Positions 1 through 8,387 of a stretch of 64,000 bases of DNA are shown here, in pieces; position 1 is the first letter of the stretch, and each line of letters begins with the position of its first letter. The position numbers were made by a program, and so were the translations under genes. Origin of the DNA: Rosenbergiella metrosideri (GTDB lineage Bacteria; Pseudomonadota; Gammaproteobacteria; Enterobacterales; Enterobacteriaceae); the NCBI RefSeq assembly GCF_022602565.1, contig NZ_JALBCV010000015.1:16946-80945 (forward strand). The letters are read 5' to 3'. Under the pieces are notes generated by a model that was not told the origin of the DNA, did not search any database, and worked only from the letters and a program-made list of their open reading frames with translations.

Positions 1-1
1 G

Positions 2-1882
2 CAAATGAGCTTAACGGCTATCGGCTGTACCTCTCAAAGCGAGGCACATCGGCGCGGTCGTTGGGCGCTACTCTCCAACTCGAAAGATGCCACCGTGTCA
101 TTTAGTGTCGGGTTAGACGGTCATATCCCGTTGCCGACTTCAATTATCGGCGTTGCTGACCCGTATCGGGCCGGAAAACAAAACGGCGGTCGAATCTCAG
201 CGGTTAATGGCCTTGCCATCACACTCGATAGAGAGGTCGATTTTGCGGCCGGTGACAGGCTTATCCTTAACTTACCTGACGGCACCTCGCAGACTCGCAC
301 CATTGCCAGTATCGCTGCAGATAAGAAAACCATCACTGTTAACACAGCCTATAAAACTGACCCTGTTCCCGGGGCAGTGTGGATTATCGATAGTGACAAC
401 CTAGCGGCTCAACAATTTCGGGTTACCTCGATTACCGACAATGACGACGGTACCTTTACCGTTGCCGCTGTCCAGTATGACCCGAACAAGTTTCGCTATA
501 TTGACGACGGGGTGAAAATCCAACCAGCCCCCGTCACTGTTACACCGACCAGCGTGATGAGCGCGCCACAAAATATCGTGGTCACTGAAACTGACCATAT
601 AGCGCAGGGCGTAACTGTGGCCACGTTGCAAGCGTCATGGGATAAGGTAGATGGGGCTATCAACTACTCCGCGCAATGGCGAAAAGATAACGGCGATTGG
701 GTGAATGTCGGATTGACCAGCGCGCAGGGATTCTCTGTGCAAGGTATCTATGCTGGCGCTTATGATGTCCGTGTCAGAGCTATCAACGCCGCCGACGTTT
801 CCTCGCCATGGGGTTATGCGCAGGGTGTCGCACTATCCGGTAAAGTCGGCAAGCCTGGCACACCTGTTAACCTACTCGCCACCGATGATGTGGTGTGGAA
901 TATCAACCTAACATGGGCGTTTCCTGATGGATCTGGTGATACCGCCTACACAGAGTTACAGGTTGCGACGACTGCTGACGGGCAAAATCCCCAGCTGCTC
1001 ACGCTGGTTCCTTATCCAGGCAGTAATTATCAGCACGGGCCTATGCCAGCAGGCGTGCGTCGCTGGTACCGGGCAAGGATAATCGACAAAATTGGCAACA
1101 AGGGAGACTGGACTACGTTCGTTGAAGGTCAATCGAGCATCGATACCTCTGAAATACTCAGTGATATTACTAATCAAGTGCTGCAAAGCGAGGCTGGCAA
1201 ACAGTTAACTGCCAAGATTGACACGAGCATTGAAGGTATTCTGCAAAACGCACTGGACAACAATGCGATTGTCGATCATCAAATGGCGGTCAACGGGCAG
1301 AACCGCGCTGACATTATCTCGGTGAAAACCACTATCGCCGATAACGATCACGCTTATGCGCAGAAGTTTGACCAGATACAGGCAACTGTTGGTGAGAATA
1401 CCGCGGCAATTTCTGAAAAAGCTACTACTCAATTCTCAACTGATGGTACGGGATCAGCGGTGTTTAGCGTCAATGCTGGCGTGACCTATAAAGGCACTTA
1501 CTATTCTGCGGGTATGTCAATCGGCGTTCAGGTTGCAGGTGACGGAGGTGTTAGCTCTCAAGTGTTATTCCTCGCGGACAGGTTTGCGATGATGAGCCAA
1601 GCAGGGGGGAAAACCTACTCACCCTTCGCTGTGCAAAACGGCCAAGTCTTCATCAATCAGGCTTTTATTGCTGACGGCACGATTACATCGGCAAAGATAG
1701 GCGATTATATTCAGTCAAATAACTATGTTGCGGGCAGTGTTGGTTGGAGAATCGGTAAAGATGGTTCATTCCAGATAAATGGTTCCAGTTCAAGCGGGGG
1801 GCGAACAGAAATAAACAATCAGCGTATAACAGTTTACGATGATAGTGGAAATATTGCAGTTGTTTTGGGGAGGAAAATATAG
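2..1882 (+). CDS. Phage tail tip / host-specificity protein J, C-terminal part (5' end outside window)
   Basis: The frame is open from the window edge, so this is the C-terminal ~625 residues of a larger protein, which is usually above 1,000 residues in lambdoid phages. J sits at the tip of siphovirus tails and contacts the host receptor. Two fibronectin type III-like segments are visible at about residues 187-280 and 284-380 of this part. They are followed by a helical stretch rich in TSIEGIL/NALDNN-type sequence and a DUF1983-like C-terminal region. The end of the protein (SGNIAVVLGRKI) is typical of J tails. It is followed directly by small tail genes, with a 1-base overlap to the next start. 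The family call is from pattern recognition of the sequence; the start codon is not in the window. Confidence 0.88.
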   Translation, partial: QMSLTAIGCTSQSEAHRRGRWALLSNSKDATVSFSVGLDGHIPLPTSIIGVADPYRAGKQNGGRISAVNGLAITLDREVDFAAGDRLILNLPDGTSQTRTIASIAADKKTITVNTAYKTDPVPGAVWIIDSDNLAAQQFRVTSITDNDDGTFTVAAVQYDPNKFRYIDDGVKIQPAPVTVTPTSVMSAPQNIVVTETDHIAQGVTVATLQASWDKVDGAINYSAQWRKDNGDWVNVGLTSAQGFSVQGIYAGAYDVRVRAINAADVSSPWGYAQGVALSGKVGKPGTPVNLLATDDVVWNINLTWAFPDGSGDTAYTELQVATTADGQNPQLLTLVPYPGSNYQHGPMPAGVRRWYRARIIDKIGNKGDWTTFVEGQSSIDTSEILSDITNQVLQSEAGKQLTAKIDTSIEGILQNALDNNAIVDHQMAVNGQNRADIISVKTTIADNDHAYAQKFDQIQATVGENTAAISEKATTQFSTDGTGSAVFSVNAGVTYKGTYYSAGMSIGVQVAGDGGVSSQVLFLADRFAMMSQAGGKTYSPFAVQNGQVFINQAFIADGTITSAKIGDYIQSNNYVAGSVGWRIGKDGSFQINGSSSSGGRTEINNQRITVYDDSGNIAVVLGRKI

Positions 1883-2145
1883 TGTCTAATTACGGAGTTC
1901 AAATATTCCTAGGCAATGCCGAGGTGGATGTAGTTAATTCTCTATCAGCCTCTTACGTTCTTGGTGTCGTTAACATATCCACATCCTCAGGAAGAGTGAG
2001 CTATGACTTGCCTTCGGGGGCAACTCTAAAATACCTCCCAGACACTCAATCAATTGGATTGCCAAGTATTACGATAAATGGCGGGACAGCTACTTGGGAA
2101 GGTACTTCTGTGTCAGCCAGGCTTATTTTCTACTGCGAGTATTGA
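1882..2145 (+). CDS. Small phage protein behind J, paralogous N-terminus to its neighbour
   Basis: An 87-residue protein starting at a GTG whose G is the last base of the J stop codon, so it is probably translationally coupled to J; AGG and GGGGAGG lie just upstream. It begins MSNYGVQIF, closely resembling the MSDYGFQIR start of the next protein, and ends in a beta-rich segment (ARLIFYCEY). No signal peptide or membrane segment is seen. In lambdoid phages small proteins of this kind follow J and may be minor tail or cell-surface accessory factors. I do not recognise a defined function. It could be a shortened duplicate of the next gene. Confidence 0.7.
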   Translation: MSNYGVQIFLGNAEVDVVNSLSASYVLGVVNISTSSGRVSYDLPSGATLKYLPDTQSIGLPSITINGGTATWEGTSVSARLIFYCEY

Positions 2146-2146
2146 T

Positions 2147-2800
2147 ATGTCAGACTACGGATTTCAAATAAGGCGAGACGATGGGAAACTTTTCGCCAGC
2201 CCCGACTTTACCCCATCTGTTCTATATGCAATAGAAAATATAACCGTTCCCGGGGCATTAACGCGGAAAGTAGTTAAAACTAATATTAAATATTCAAGCA
2301 CGGCGTTGATATTCTATTACTGTACTAACTCTAATAAATCCGCACAGTTCTTTACTGTTAACCAAGATGGTATGCTCGCTATTAATTGTCTAAATGAAGA
2401 CTCGATGAATTTAGTGCTCTACATTTTTGATAACAAAGTTAGATACTCTACAGATTATGGGATTTTTATTTATAGGAGCGGGTCTCTAATTTATACGGCA
2501 AATTGTATTCCTCTTGTGATAAAAACAGCGACGATACCTACCAACTCAAACGGGCCATCCGGGAAGTTTGCGGTAGCGTCTGGTCCAGCAGGAGATGCTG
2601 TGAATGTCATAAATGAAAAGGACGCCATTTATGTGGGGTTTGCTAATACAGCTACTCAAAGCGGAATATCTAGCTCCGTGTGTGTGACATATAGCGTTGA
2701 TCCATCATCTTCAGCAAGCATGGGAGAGGGGAACTATCCAGTTCAATATATAGACCGCGCCTTATATGATAAATACAGAAAGTCAGCAATTGGCTACTAA
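2147..2800 (+). CDS. Phage tail-region protein of unknown function
   Basis: A 217-residue protein. The frame is open further upstream (to 2078), but I chose ATG 2147. It lies 1 base after the preceding stop, and the resulting N-terminus MSDYGFQIRRDDGK parallels the MSNYGVQIF start of the upstream gene. It is beta-rich with few charged runs and has no signal peptide. The sequence resembles the DUF6453-type proteins found after J in enterobacterial prophages, but this is a weak assignment. It ends AIGY, the same four residues that end the tail fibre gene downstream. A strong terminator follows 10 bases after the stop, so it closes the J transcript. Confidence 0.7.
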   Translation: MSDYGFQIRRDDGKLFASPDFTPSVLYAIENITVPGALTRKVVKTNIKYSSTALIFYYCTNSNKSAQFFTVNQDGMLAINCLNEDSMNLVLYIFDNKVRYSTDYGIFIYRSGSLIYTANCIPLVIKTATIPTNSNGPSGKFAVASGPAGDAVNVINEKDAIYVGFANTATQSGISSSVCVTYSVDPSSSASMGEGNYPVQYIDRALYDKYRKSAIGY

Positions 2801-2810
2801 CAACTTCAAT

Positions 2811-2834
2811 AAACCCGCTTCGGCGGGTTTTTTA
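2811..2834 (+). terminator. Rho-independent terminator of the J transcript
   Basis: AAACCCGC-TTCG-GCGGGTTT stem-loop with a UUCG-type tetraloop followed by TTT. It separates the J cluster from the tail fibre gene, whose start is 24 bases further on. Confidence 0.85.
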
Positions 2835-2857
2835 TTACCCAAATTCAGGAGCGAATC

Positions 2858-3748
2858 ATGGCAGCAACTGGAACTATAGCGCTTAATGCAAACTCACTTA
2901 CAGTCACAGGCTCAGGAACTAAATTCACCACAGAAGCACAGGTGGGCGGGGCGCTTGTAACCTATATCGGTAATGTACCCTACACCTTCGTTGTCGGCGC
3001 AATTAACAGCGATACATCTATTGCCCTCACCGCTAATTATCAGGGAACTAACGTATCAGGGCAGTCATTCTCATTAATAGACCGCAGTGCATACACTGCT
3101 ATTACAGCTGAGTTAGGCGCTAGAACAGCGCAGGCCATTCGTGGATTAAATTACGATAAGGCGAATTGGCAGCAGATTTTAACTGGTTCTGGAAATGTGA
3201 CCGTCAATGTTCCTGATGGGAGCCAATACACGGGGCCATCTTGGTTATCATTGGCGAACTCTCTAGCAAGCAAAGCTAACTCTGCGGATTTGGGAAATTC
3301 TGCAACAAAGGATGTCGGAACGGCTGCAAATACTGTTGCGGCTGGTAATGACAGTCGCATAACTGGCGCGATGCCTAAGACGGGAGGAACATTTACAGGG
3401 GCGGCCAATTTTTCAACACTTGACCTTAGTAAAAACTTTTTGCAGAACGTTGGGATTACTGACCTTGGAAATTCTGCGCTTAGTGTACAGACAGGAGGTA
3501 GGGCATACAGAATTGTATTCAGTACTTCTGTAATAACATTAAATTCATCAGGCGAGGCAACAGTTGGCTATGACAAGACATTCCCAACAGCATTAGTATC
3601 AGTTGTTGCTATACCAGCTGATAATACCGGTGGAACCAGTCTGGCTATCATTAACTTCTCGACATCGAGAACGACAAGCTTTGATGTGCACGTATTCGGT
3701 CAATCATCTGGTGGATTTAGGTTGAATTATATCGCAATTGGATATTAG
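2858..3748 (+). CDS. Phage tail fibre protein (gp53-like C-terminal receptor-binding domain)
   Basis: A 296-residue fibre protein with an AGGAGCG ribosome-binding site. The N-terminal ~75 residues (AATGTIALNANSLTVTGSGT) form the short beta domain common to prophage tail fibres. The middle carries the fibre motif LGNSATKDVGTAANTVAAG and a TGAMPKTGGTFTG segment, which are the repeat units of side tail fibres. The last ~85 residues (TFPTALVSVVA to the end, NYIAIGY) match the gp53-like fold that forms the trimeric tip. It is much shorter than lambda Stf (over 700 residues), so it is a compact fibre. The fibre chaperone gene follows after 11 bases. Confidence 0.88.
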   Translation: MAATGTIALNANSLTVTGSGTKFTTEAQVGGALVTYIGNVPYTFVVGAINSDTSIALTANYQGTNVSGQSFSLIDRSAYTAITAELGARTAQAIRGLNYDKANWQQILTGSGNVTVNVPDGSQYTGPSWLSLANSLASKANSADLGNSATKDVGTAANTVAAGNDSRITGAMPKTGGTFTGAANFSTLDLSKNFLQNVGITDLGNSALSVQTGGRAYRIVFSTSVITLNSSGEATVGYDKTFPTALVSVVAIPADNTGGTSLAIINFSTSRTTSFDVHVFGQSSGGFRLNYIAIGY

Positions 3749-3759
3749 GAGTAGAAAAG

Positions 3760-4191
3760 ATGGGTAATATGTATAGCCTTAAAACGAAGGGGATTTATCC
3801 AAGTGATAAAGATGGACAGCAAGCGTATATTGACGCAGGTAGTTTGCCTGACGACCTTCAGCCAATAAGTGATGAAGATTATAATAACTACATCAATCCT
3901 CCTGATGGTTACTATTCTGTTTTTGATGATAAGGGGCCGAGAATAGAGAAATTACCCCCACCTGATTACGTTGCTATAGCTGAGAAAAAGAAACAGATAA
4001 TCCTTGATGGTATAGCCTCCAATATCACAGTTTACCAAACTAAACTATTGATAGGCAGAACACTCACTGGCGAAGAGAAATCAGATTTGAACGCATGGCT
4101 TGACTATAGCGACAAAGTAAATGCTATTGATACATCTACCGCACCTAACATCACATGGCCAACCTCGCCAGACGATGAATCGACAACCTAA
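3760..4191 (+). CDS. tfa: Tail fibre assembly protein (Tfa family)
   Basis: A 143-residue protein of the Caudovirales tail fibre assembly family. Tfa proteins are chaperones that bind the fibre tip and can stay attached to it. Family features seen are the N-terminal YPSDKDGQQAYIDAGSLPDD region, the central PPDGYYSVFDDKGP turn, and a C-terminal alpha-helical KLLIGRTLTGEEKSDLNAWLDYSDKVNAID stretch broken into its usual LTGEE/LNAWLDY pieces. ATG 3760 has the ribosome-binding site TAGGAG; an ATG three codons in is an alternative. The position just behind the fibre gene is the classical stf-tfa order. Confidence 0.92.
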   Translation: MGNMYSLKTKGIYPSDKDGQQAYIDAGSLPDDLQPISDEDYNNYINPPDGYYSVFDDKGPRIEKLPPPDYVAIAEKKKQIILDGIASNITVYQTKLLIGRTLTGEEKSDLNAWLDYSDKVNAIDTSTAPNITWPTSPDDESTT

Positions 4192-4241
4192 AAAACTACT
4201 GCTACAACTAAAGGATATGCAGAAAATCCTAAGAGGTAGCT

Positions 4242-4565
4242 ATGGCCTTCCCATCCCCTGCACTAGATTACGTTGAAGCACGACTCACTCCTAATTCACT
4301 CATGCACATTAACCAATCGTCAATCGTCATTTCGACCGATGAAGGATGGGCTGTGGCTGAACCGGGCTATAAGGTGACGAAAGGTAGAACGGTGTTGCTC
4401 GACGTAAACGGTAAATTGATGTTTGCCGAAGTGGGGTATGGGAGATTTAAAAGTAACGATGGCATTATCGAGGGTGACGCTCTTGATGATGCCAAAGTGT
4501 TAGGAGTAGTGACATTTATGGTGAAGGAATTGCCGAGAGGTGAGGGTGAGGATTTCCAGAAATAG
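4242..4565 (+). CDS. UmuD'-like phage protein lacking the protease dyad
   Basis: A 107-residue protein starting MAFPSPALDYVEARL. This matches UmuD exactly at the self-cleavage point, where UmuD' begins (GFPSPAADYVEQRI). The C-terminal LGVVTFMVKEL matches the FGVVIHVVKAM end of UmuD. So the gene encodes a protein that is born in the cleaved UmuD' form, as P1 HumD is. The SGDSM segment holding the catalytic serine is absent: the corresponding stretch reads STDEGWAVAEPGYK. No lysine stands in the place of the catalytic Lys. It may act as an SOS modifier or be a divergent structural relative. The ribosome-binding site is AAGAGG. No LexA box is visible in the 50 bases upstream. It lies last in the prophage, a usual place for a moron gene. 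Confidence 0.7.
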   Translation: MAFPSPALDYVEARLTPNSLMHINQSSIVISTDEGWAVAEPGYKVTKGRTVLLDVNGKLMFAEVGYGRFKSNDGIIEGDALDDAKVLGVVTFMVKELPRGEGEDFQK

Positions 4566-4704
4566 CCATTCGAAATGGTAGCGTAACTGATTGATCTATA
4601 TGTAGCATAATGTGGTATTTTATGGTGTAATATCGTATATTAACTAAGCAGAAAACAAGCTTAAGTGGTTGTTTTCAAACGAAATAACAGATATAGAGCG
4701 ACCA
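4566..4704 (+). other. Prophage-host junction (probable att region) and accD upstream DNA
   Basis: About 139 AT-rich bases separate the last prophage gene from accD. In lambdoid prophages the fibre/tfa end abuts attR, so the junction should lie here. In E. coli the DNA just before accD belongs to dedA, which is not seen. I cannot define the core site because the other end of the prophage is outside the window. A possible -10 (TATATT near 4634-4639) is present, but no good -35 was found. Confidence 0.5.
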
Positions 4705-5619
4705 ATGAGCTGGATTGAACGCATTCTTAACAAAACAAATGTTGCCCCTGCCCGTAAGGCGAGTATTCCTGAAGGGATTTGGACAAAGTGTACAAGTTGT
4801 GGCCAAGTACTCTATCGTGCTGAGCTAGAACGTAATCTCGAAGTCTGTCCAAAATGCGACCACCACATGCGTATGCATGGACGTGTCCGTCTGAATACTT
4901 TTCTTGATCAAGGAACCACTCTTGAGCTGGGAAGCGAATTAGAACCGCGTGACTTACTTAAATTCCGCGATTCCAAAAAGTATAAAGACCGTATTATCGC
5001 GGCGCAAAAAGAGACCGGTGAAAAAGACGCTCTGATTGCAATGAAAGGGCAGCTTCATGGTATGCCTGTCGTGGCGGTTGCCTTTGAATTCTCCTTTATG
5101 GGGGGATCGATGGGTGCAGTCGTCGGAGCGCGTTTTGTAAGAGCTGCAGAACAAGCATTAGAAGATGGTTGCCCACTTATCTGTTTCTCCGCGAGTGGCG
5201 GAGCACGTATGCAAGAAGCGTTAACATCATTAATGCAGATGGCCAAAACCAGTGCAGCGTTAGCAAAAATGCGTGACCGTGGTTTACCTTATATCTCGGT
5301 ACTGACTGACCCTACAATGGGTGGTGTTTCCGCAAGCTTTGCGATGCTGGGTGATCTGAACATCGGTGAACCTAAGGCGCTCATTGGTTTTGCGGGTCCG
5401 CGCGTAATCGAACAGACCGTACGTGAAAAATTACCGCCAGGTTTCCAGCGCAGTGAATTCCTTATCGAAAAAGGGGCGATTGATATGATTATTCGTCGTC
5501 CTGAATTACGCTTTAAGCTGGCAAGCCTATTGGCGAAGATGATGAATCTTCCGGCTCCGCTTCCCGAAGAGCTGCCGCCACAGCCTGAGAAGGTTGAGCA
5601 AACGCCTAGCGACGCTTAA
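4705..5619 (+). CDS. accD: Acetyl-CoA carboxylase carboxyltransferase beta subunit
   Basis: 304 residues, the same length as E. coli AccD. With AccA it forms the carboxyltransferase that moves CO2 from biotin-AccB to acetyl-CoA, making malonyl-CoA, the first committed step of fatty acid synthesis. The N-terminal zinc ribbon is intact: Cys29-X2-Cys32 and Cys48-X2-Cys51. The crotonase-like core shows [28 protein letters not shown] and [19 protein letters not shown] chose the ATG at 4705 (MSWIERI) over an in-frame TTG at 4669 because the family starts there. The gene stands alone between the prophage and its own terminator, so the promoter must lie in the short junction or in the prophage. Confidence 0.98.
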   Translation: MSWIERILNKTNVAPARKASIPEGIWTKCTSCGQVLYRAELERNLEVCPKCDHHMRMHGRVRLNTFLDQGTTLELGSELEPRDLLKFRDSKKYKDRIIAAQKETGEKDALIAMKGQLHGMPVVAVAFEFSFMGGSMGAVVGARFVRAAEQALEDGCPLICFSASGGARMQEALTSLMQMAKTSAALAKMRDRGLPYISVLTDPTMGGVSASFAMLGDLNIGEPKALIGFAGPRVIEQTVREKLPPGFQRSEFLIEKGAIDMIIRRPELRFKLASLLAKMMNLPAPLPEELPPQPEKVEQTPSDA

Positions 5620-5636
5620 TTCTATATTGCACATTG

Positions 5637-5663
5637 AAAGACGCTCTGGTAGCGTCTTTTTTA
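5637..5663 (+). terminator. accD terminator
   Basis: AAAGACGCT-CTGG-TAGCGTCTTTTTT: an 8-bp stem followed by six T, 17 bases after the accD stop and just before folC. Confidence 0.85.
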
Positions 5664-5690
5664 TCATTGTTTTAGCGAAAAATTCATACC

Positions 5691-6944
5691 ATGTCTAAGC
5701 CTCATCACCCACACTCGTCTTCCTCACTAGAGGAATGGCTGGTTTACCTTGAACAGTTACATGGTCAAGCCATTGAACTTGGCTTAGATCGTATCCGTCA
5801 TGTTGCGACCGAACTGAATCTTCTCAAGCCAGCGCCATTTGTGTTCACGGTAGGGGGGACGAATGGTAAGGGGACAACGTGCCGTACCTTAGAAGTCTTA
5901 TTATTGGCAGCAGGGTATCGCGTTGGCGTTTACAGCTCCCCGCACTTTATTCGCTATGCTGAGCGCGTACGGATTAACGGTCAAGAACTGAGTGACCAAC
6001 AGCATATCTCGAGCTTCGACAGCCTTAACCAAGGACGTGGTGAAACCTCGTTAACCTTTTTTGAATTTAGCACTCTGTCAGCGTTACAGCTGTTTAAGCA
6101 ATCTGATCTCGATGTGGTGATTCTTGAGGTGGGATTAGGTGGACGACTCGATGCGACCAACATTGTCGATGCGGATGTTGCGGTGCTGACATCGATCGCC
6201 CTCGACCATACTGATTGGCTAGGGCCTGATCGCGAAAGTATTGGCCGAGAAAAGGCCGGTATATTCCGTCAAGGCAAACCTGCGGTGGTCGGTGAACCGG
6301 ATATGCCTGTCACCATCAGTAAGGTGGCGCAGGATAAAGGCGCGATTCTCTTAGCTCGGGGTAAAGAGTGGTCCTATAGCGCTTCGTCGCACAGCTGGCA
6401 GTTTCAAGATATTCAAGGAAAATTGGCAGAATTACCGCTACCACAGGTCCCCCTAGCAAACGCCGCTACCGCGCTGGCTGCATTGCGCGTTTCTGGACTC
6501 ACGCTAAGTGAAGCTGTACTGAGAAAGTCCATTGCTTCGGCAACGTTACCTGGACGGTTCCAGATAGTGCAACATTCTCCATTAGTGATTTTAGATGTTG
6601 CGCATAATCCCCATGCGGCACGTTATTTGGTGGAAAAAATCGAACAGCTCGCCCCCAAAGGAAAGGTCCACGGCGTACTGGGTATGCTTCACGATAAAGA
6701 TATCGAGGGAACAATTACGATATTATCTGAAGCCGTGGATCAGTGGTATTGCGCAAGCCTAGACGGACCACGAGGGGCCTCGGCACAGCGGCTACAGCAA
6801 TCATTGCCCGAGGCAGAGTGTTATGAGCGAGTTGAGCCGGCCTGGCAGGCAGCGTTATCGCAAGCGGATGCAGATGATGTCGTCTTAGTTTGTGGATCTT
6901 TTCATACCGTTGCGGCGGTTATGACATTGAGCAATAAGGAGTAG
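5691..6944 (+). CDS. folC: Bifunctional dihydrofolate synthase / folylpolyglutamate synthase
   Basis: 417 residues, close to E. coli FolC (422). It couples dihydropteroate to glutamate and then adds further gamma-glutamates to folates, using ATP in the cytoplasm. The Mur-ligase-type P-loop GGTNGKGTTCRTLE is at about residues 54-67. Other family blocks are YSSPHFIRYAERVRI, VILEVGLGGRLDATNIVDADV, the TSIALDHTDWLGPDRESIGREKAGIFR region and DVAHNPHAARYL. The N-terminal ~12 residues (HHPHSSSS) are low-complexity and variable. It is followed by dedD after 4 bases, as in E. coli, which suggests one transcript. Confidence 0.97.
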   Translation: MSKPHHPHSSSSLEEWLVYLEQLHGQAIELGLDRIRHVATELNLLKPAPFVFTVGGTNGKGTTCRTLEVLLLAAGYRVGVYSSPHFIRYAERVRINGQELSDQQHISSFDSLNQGRGETSLTFFEFSTLSALQLFKQSDLDVVILEVGLGGRLDATNIVDADVAVLTSIALDHTDWLGPDRESIGREKAGIFRQGKPAVVGEPDMPVTISKVAQDKGAILLARGKEWSYSASSHSWQFQDIQGKLAELPLPQVPLANAATALAALRVSGLTLSEAVLRKSIASATLPGRFQIVQHSPLVILDVAHNPHAARYLVEKIEQLAPKGKVHGVLGMLHDKDIEGTITILSEAVDQWYCASLDGPRGASAQRLQQSLPEAECYERVEPAWQAALSQADADDVVLVCGSFHTVAAVMTLSNKE

Positions 6945-6948
6945 TAAC

Positions 6949-7692
6949 GTGGCCAGTAAATTTCAAAATCGGATGGCGGGAACGATCATTCTGGTGGCTC
7001 TCGGCGTGATTATTTTACCCGGCTTACTGGATGGTAAAAAAAAGCATTACCATGAAGAGTTCGCGGCTATCCCTTTAGTGCCTAAACCGGGTGATCAACT
7101 GAATGATGAGATGGTTCCCCCCGTCACTCAGTCAATCCCGTCAAAAACGATCCGTCAGCAGGCAGCCCAGCACATCCCGGCCGAGGCTAGCTCACAAGAG
7201 GCTTCTCGCGGTAGTGTGGCGACACAACCTCATGAAGCAGGGGAAAATGCCACGCAGTTACAGATGCAACGCGACCAAGAGCAGCTGGCACAGCGTGAAG
7301 CGCAACGGCTAAAAGATCAAGCACGCCAACAGCAAGAAGCTCAACGTCAGGCGCAAGTGAAGCAACAACAGTTGGCCGCACAGCAACAGCAGGCTGAGGC
7401 GCAGCAACGTCAACAAACCGCAGCACAGAATAGCGCCTCAACGCCTACCGGTCAGGCATATGTGATTCAGCTAGGTGCGCTGCGTAATGCCTCACGAGTT
7501 TCTGAAGTAGTTGAACAGCTACGAGGTGCGGGCTTTAAAGCCTATTCCATTCCTGCTACACCGGTCCAAGGGCAAATTAACCGTATTTTGGTGGGGCCGG
7601 ATACGTCGAAGAGCCATCTTCAGTCACAGGTTGCTGAATTGAAGGCGAAAACAGGATTATTTGGGGTAGTCATGCCTTACCGGGTGCATTGA
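6949..7692 (+). CDS. dedD: Cell division protein DedD (SPOR domain)
   Basis: 247 residues from a GTG start with AAGGAG upstream. It has a short cytoplasmic N-terminus, one transmembrane segment at about residues 8-27 (MAGTIILVALGVIILPGLL) and a long glutamine-rich low-complexity linker (about 85-165, repeated QQQ/AQRQ). It ends in a SPOR domain (about 170-247: AYVIQLGALRNASRVSEVVEQL, ending VMPYRVH). SPOR domains bind denuded septal peptidoglycan and bring DedD to the division site. The linker is rather longer than in E. coli (220 residues total). It is coupled to folC; a strong terminator follows. Confidence 0.95.
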   Translation: MASKFQNRMAGTIILVALGVIILPGLLDGKKKHYHEEFAAIPLVPKPGDQLNDEMVPPVTQSIPSKTIRQQAAQHIPAEASSQEASRGSVATQPHEAGENATQLQMQRDQEQLAQREAQRLKDQARQQQEAQRQAQVKQQQLAAQQQQAEAQQRQQTAAQNSASTPTGQAYVIQLGALRNASRVSEVVEQLRGAGFKAYSIPATPVQGQINRILVGPDTSKSHLQSQVAELKAKTGLFGVVMPYRVH

Positions 7693-7733
7693 TTATCCCA
7701 AGATAACCCCCTTACAGGGGGAAGAACAGGGCA

Positions 7734-7768
7734 GGGCAATTCCTAAAAATAAGGAATTGCCCTTTTTT
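7734..7768 (+). terminator. Terminator of folC-dedD
   Basis: An 11-bp perfect stem GGGCAATTCCT / AGGAATTGCCC with a 7-base loop and six T. It ends the folC-dedD transcript ahead of the purine-regulated cvpA-purF promoter. Confidence 0.93.
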
Positions 7769-7789
7769 AACTTGGCGCAGGAAAACCAT

Positions 7790-7805
7790 ACGCAAACGTT
7801 TTCTT
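7790..7805 (+). promoter_or_regulatory. PurR operator (PUR box) of cvpA-purF
   Basis: ACGCAAACGTTTTCTT matches the 16-bp PUR box consensus (ACGCAAACGTTTTCNT). It lies 61 bases before cvpA, where the E. coli cvpA-purF operator is found. It predicts repression by PurR with hypoxanthine or guanine. The sequence TTAGAATGC just downstream could contain the -10 region. Confidence 0.9.
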
Positions 7806-7866
7806 TTTCTGTTAGAATGCGCCGCGATAGAGGAAACACTGTCATGAAGTGGTATAGGTTACGCGG

Positions 7867-8352
7867 ATGAATTGGATTGATTACGCCATATTAGGCATCA
7901 TTGGACTCTCTTCATTAGTGAGTCTCATCCGTGGATTTGTGAGGGAAGCCCTCTCATTAATTACCTGGGGTTGTGCATTTTTTGTCGCGAGCCATTACTA
8001 CCCTTTATTGGCGGATTGGTTTTCGGGTTTTGAACAACCCATGGTCCGAAATGGTATCGCCATTGCGGTGCTCTTTATCACTACGCTAATTGTGGGCGCT
8101 CTGGTCAATTATGTGATTGGTAGTTTAGTGGATAAGACCGGCCTGTCAGGAACCGATCGTGTATTAGGGGTCTGTTTCGGCGCGCTACGCGGTGGATTAA
8201 TCGTCGCGGCTATCCTCTTTTTTCTCGACACTTTTACGGGGTTCTCTAAAAGTATCGATTGGACACAATCACAGTTGATTCCACAGTTCAGTATCGTCAT
8301 CAGATGGTTTTTTGACTATCTACAGAGCACATCGAGTTTTCTACCCCGATAG
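7867..8352 (+). CDS. cvpA: CvpA inner-membrane protein
   Basis: 161 residues, the family length (162 in E. coli). Four hydrophobic segments are visible: about residues 5-23, 28-46, 63-87 and 101-120. The signature MNWIDYAILGIIGLSSLVSLIRGFVREALSL is at the N-terminus. CvpA is required for colicin V export and supports envelope homeostasis under bile or deoxycholate stress; its molecular action is unclear. It is first in the PurR-controlled operon, 35 bases ahead of purF, as in other enterobacteria. Confidence 0.96.
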   Translation: MNWIDYAILGIIGLSSLVSLIRGFVREALSLITWGCAFFVASHYYPLLADWFSGFEQPMVRNGIAIAVLFITTLIVGALVNYVIGSLVDKTGLSGTDRVLGVCFGALRGGLIVAAILFFLDTFTGFSKSIDWTQSQLIPQFSIVIRWFFDYLQSTSSFLPR

Positions 8353-8387
8353 TGAGTCGGGACAAGCGGCTATGAGGAAATGACACC

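Noticed and set aside
4192..4241. Search for a LexA (SOS) box before the UmuD'-like gene
   Set aside because: No CTG-N10-CAG pattern with the usual AT-rich core is found in this interval.
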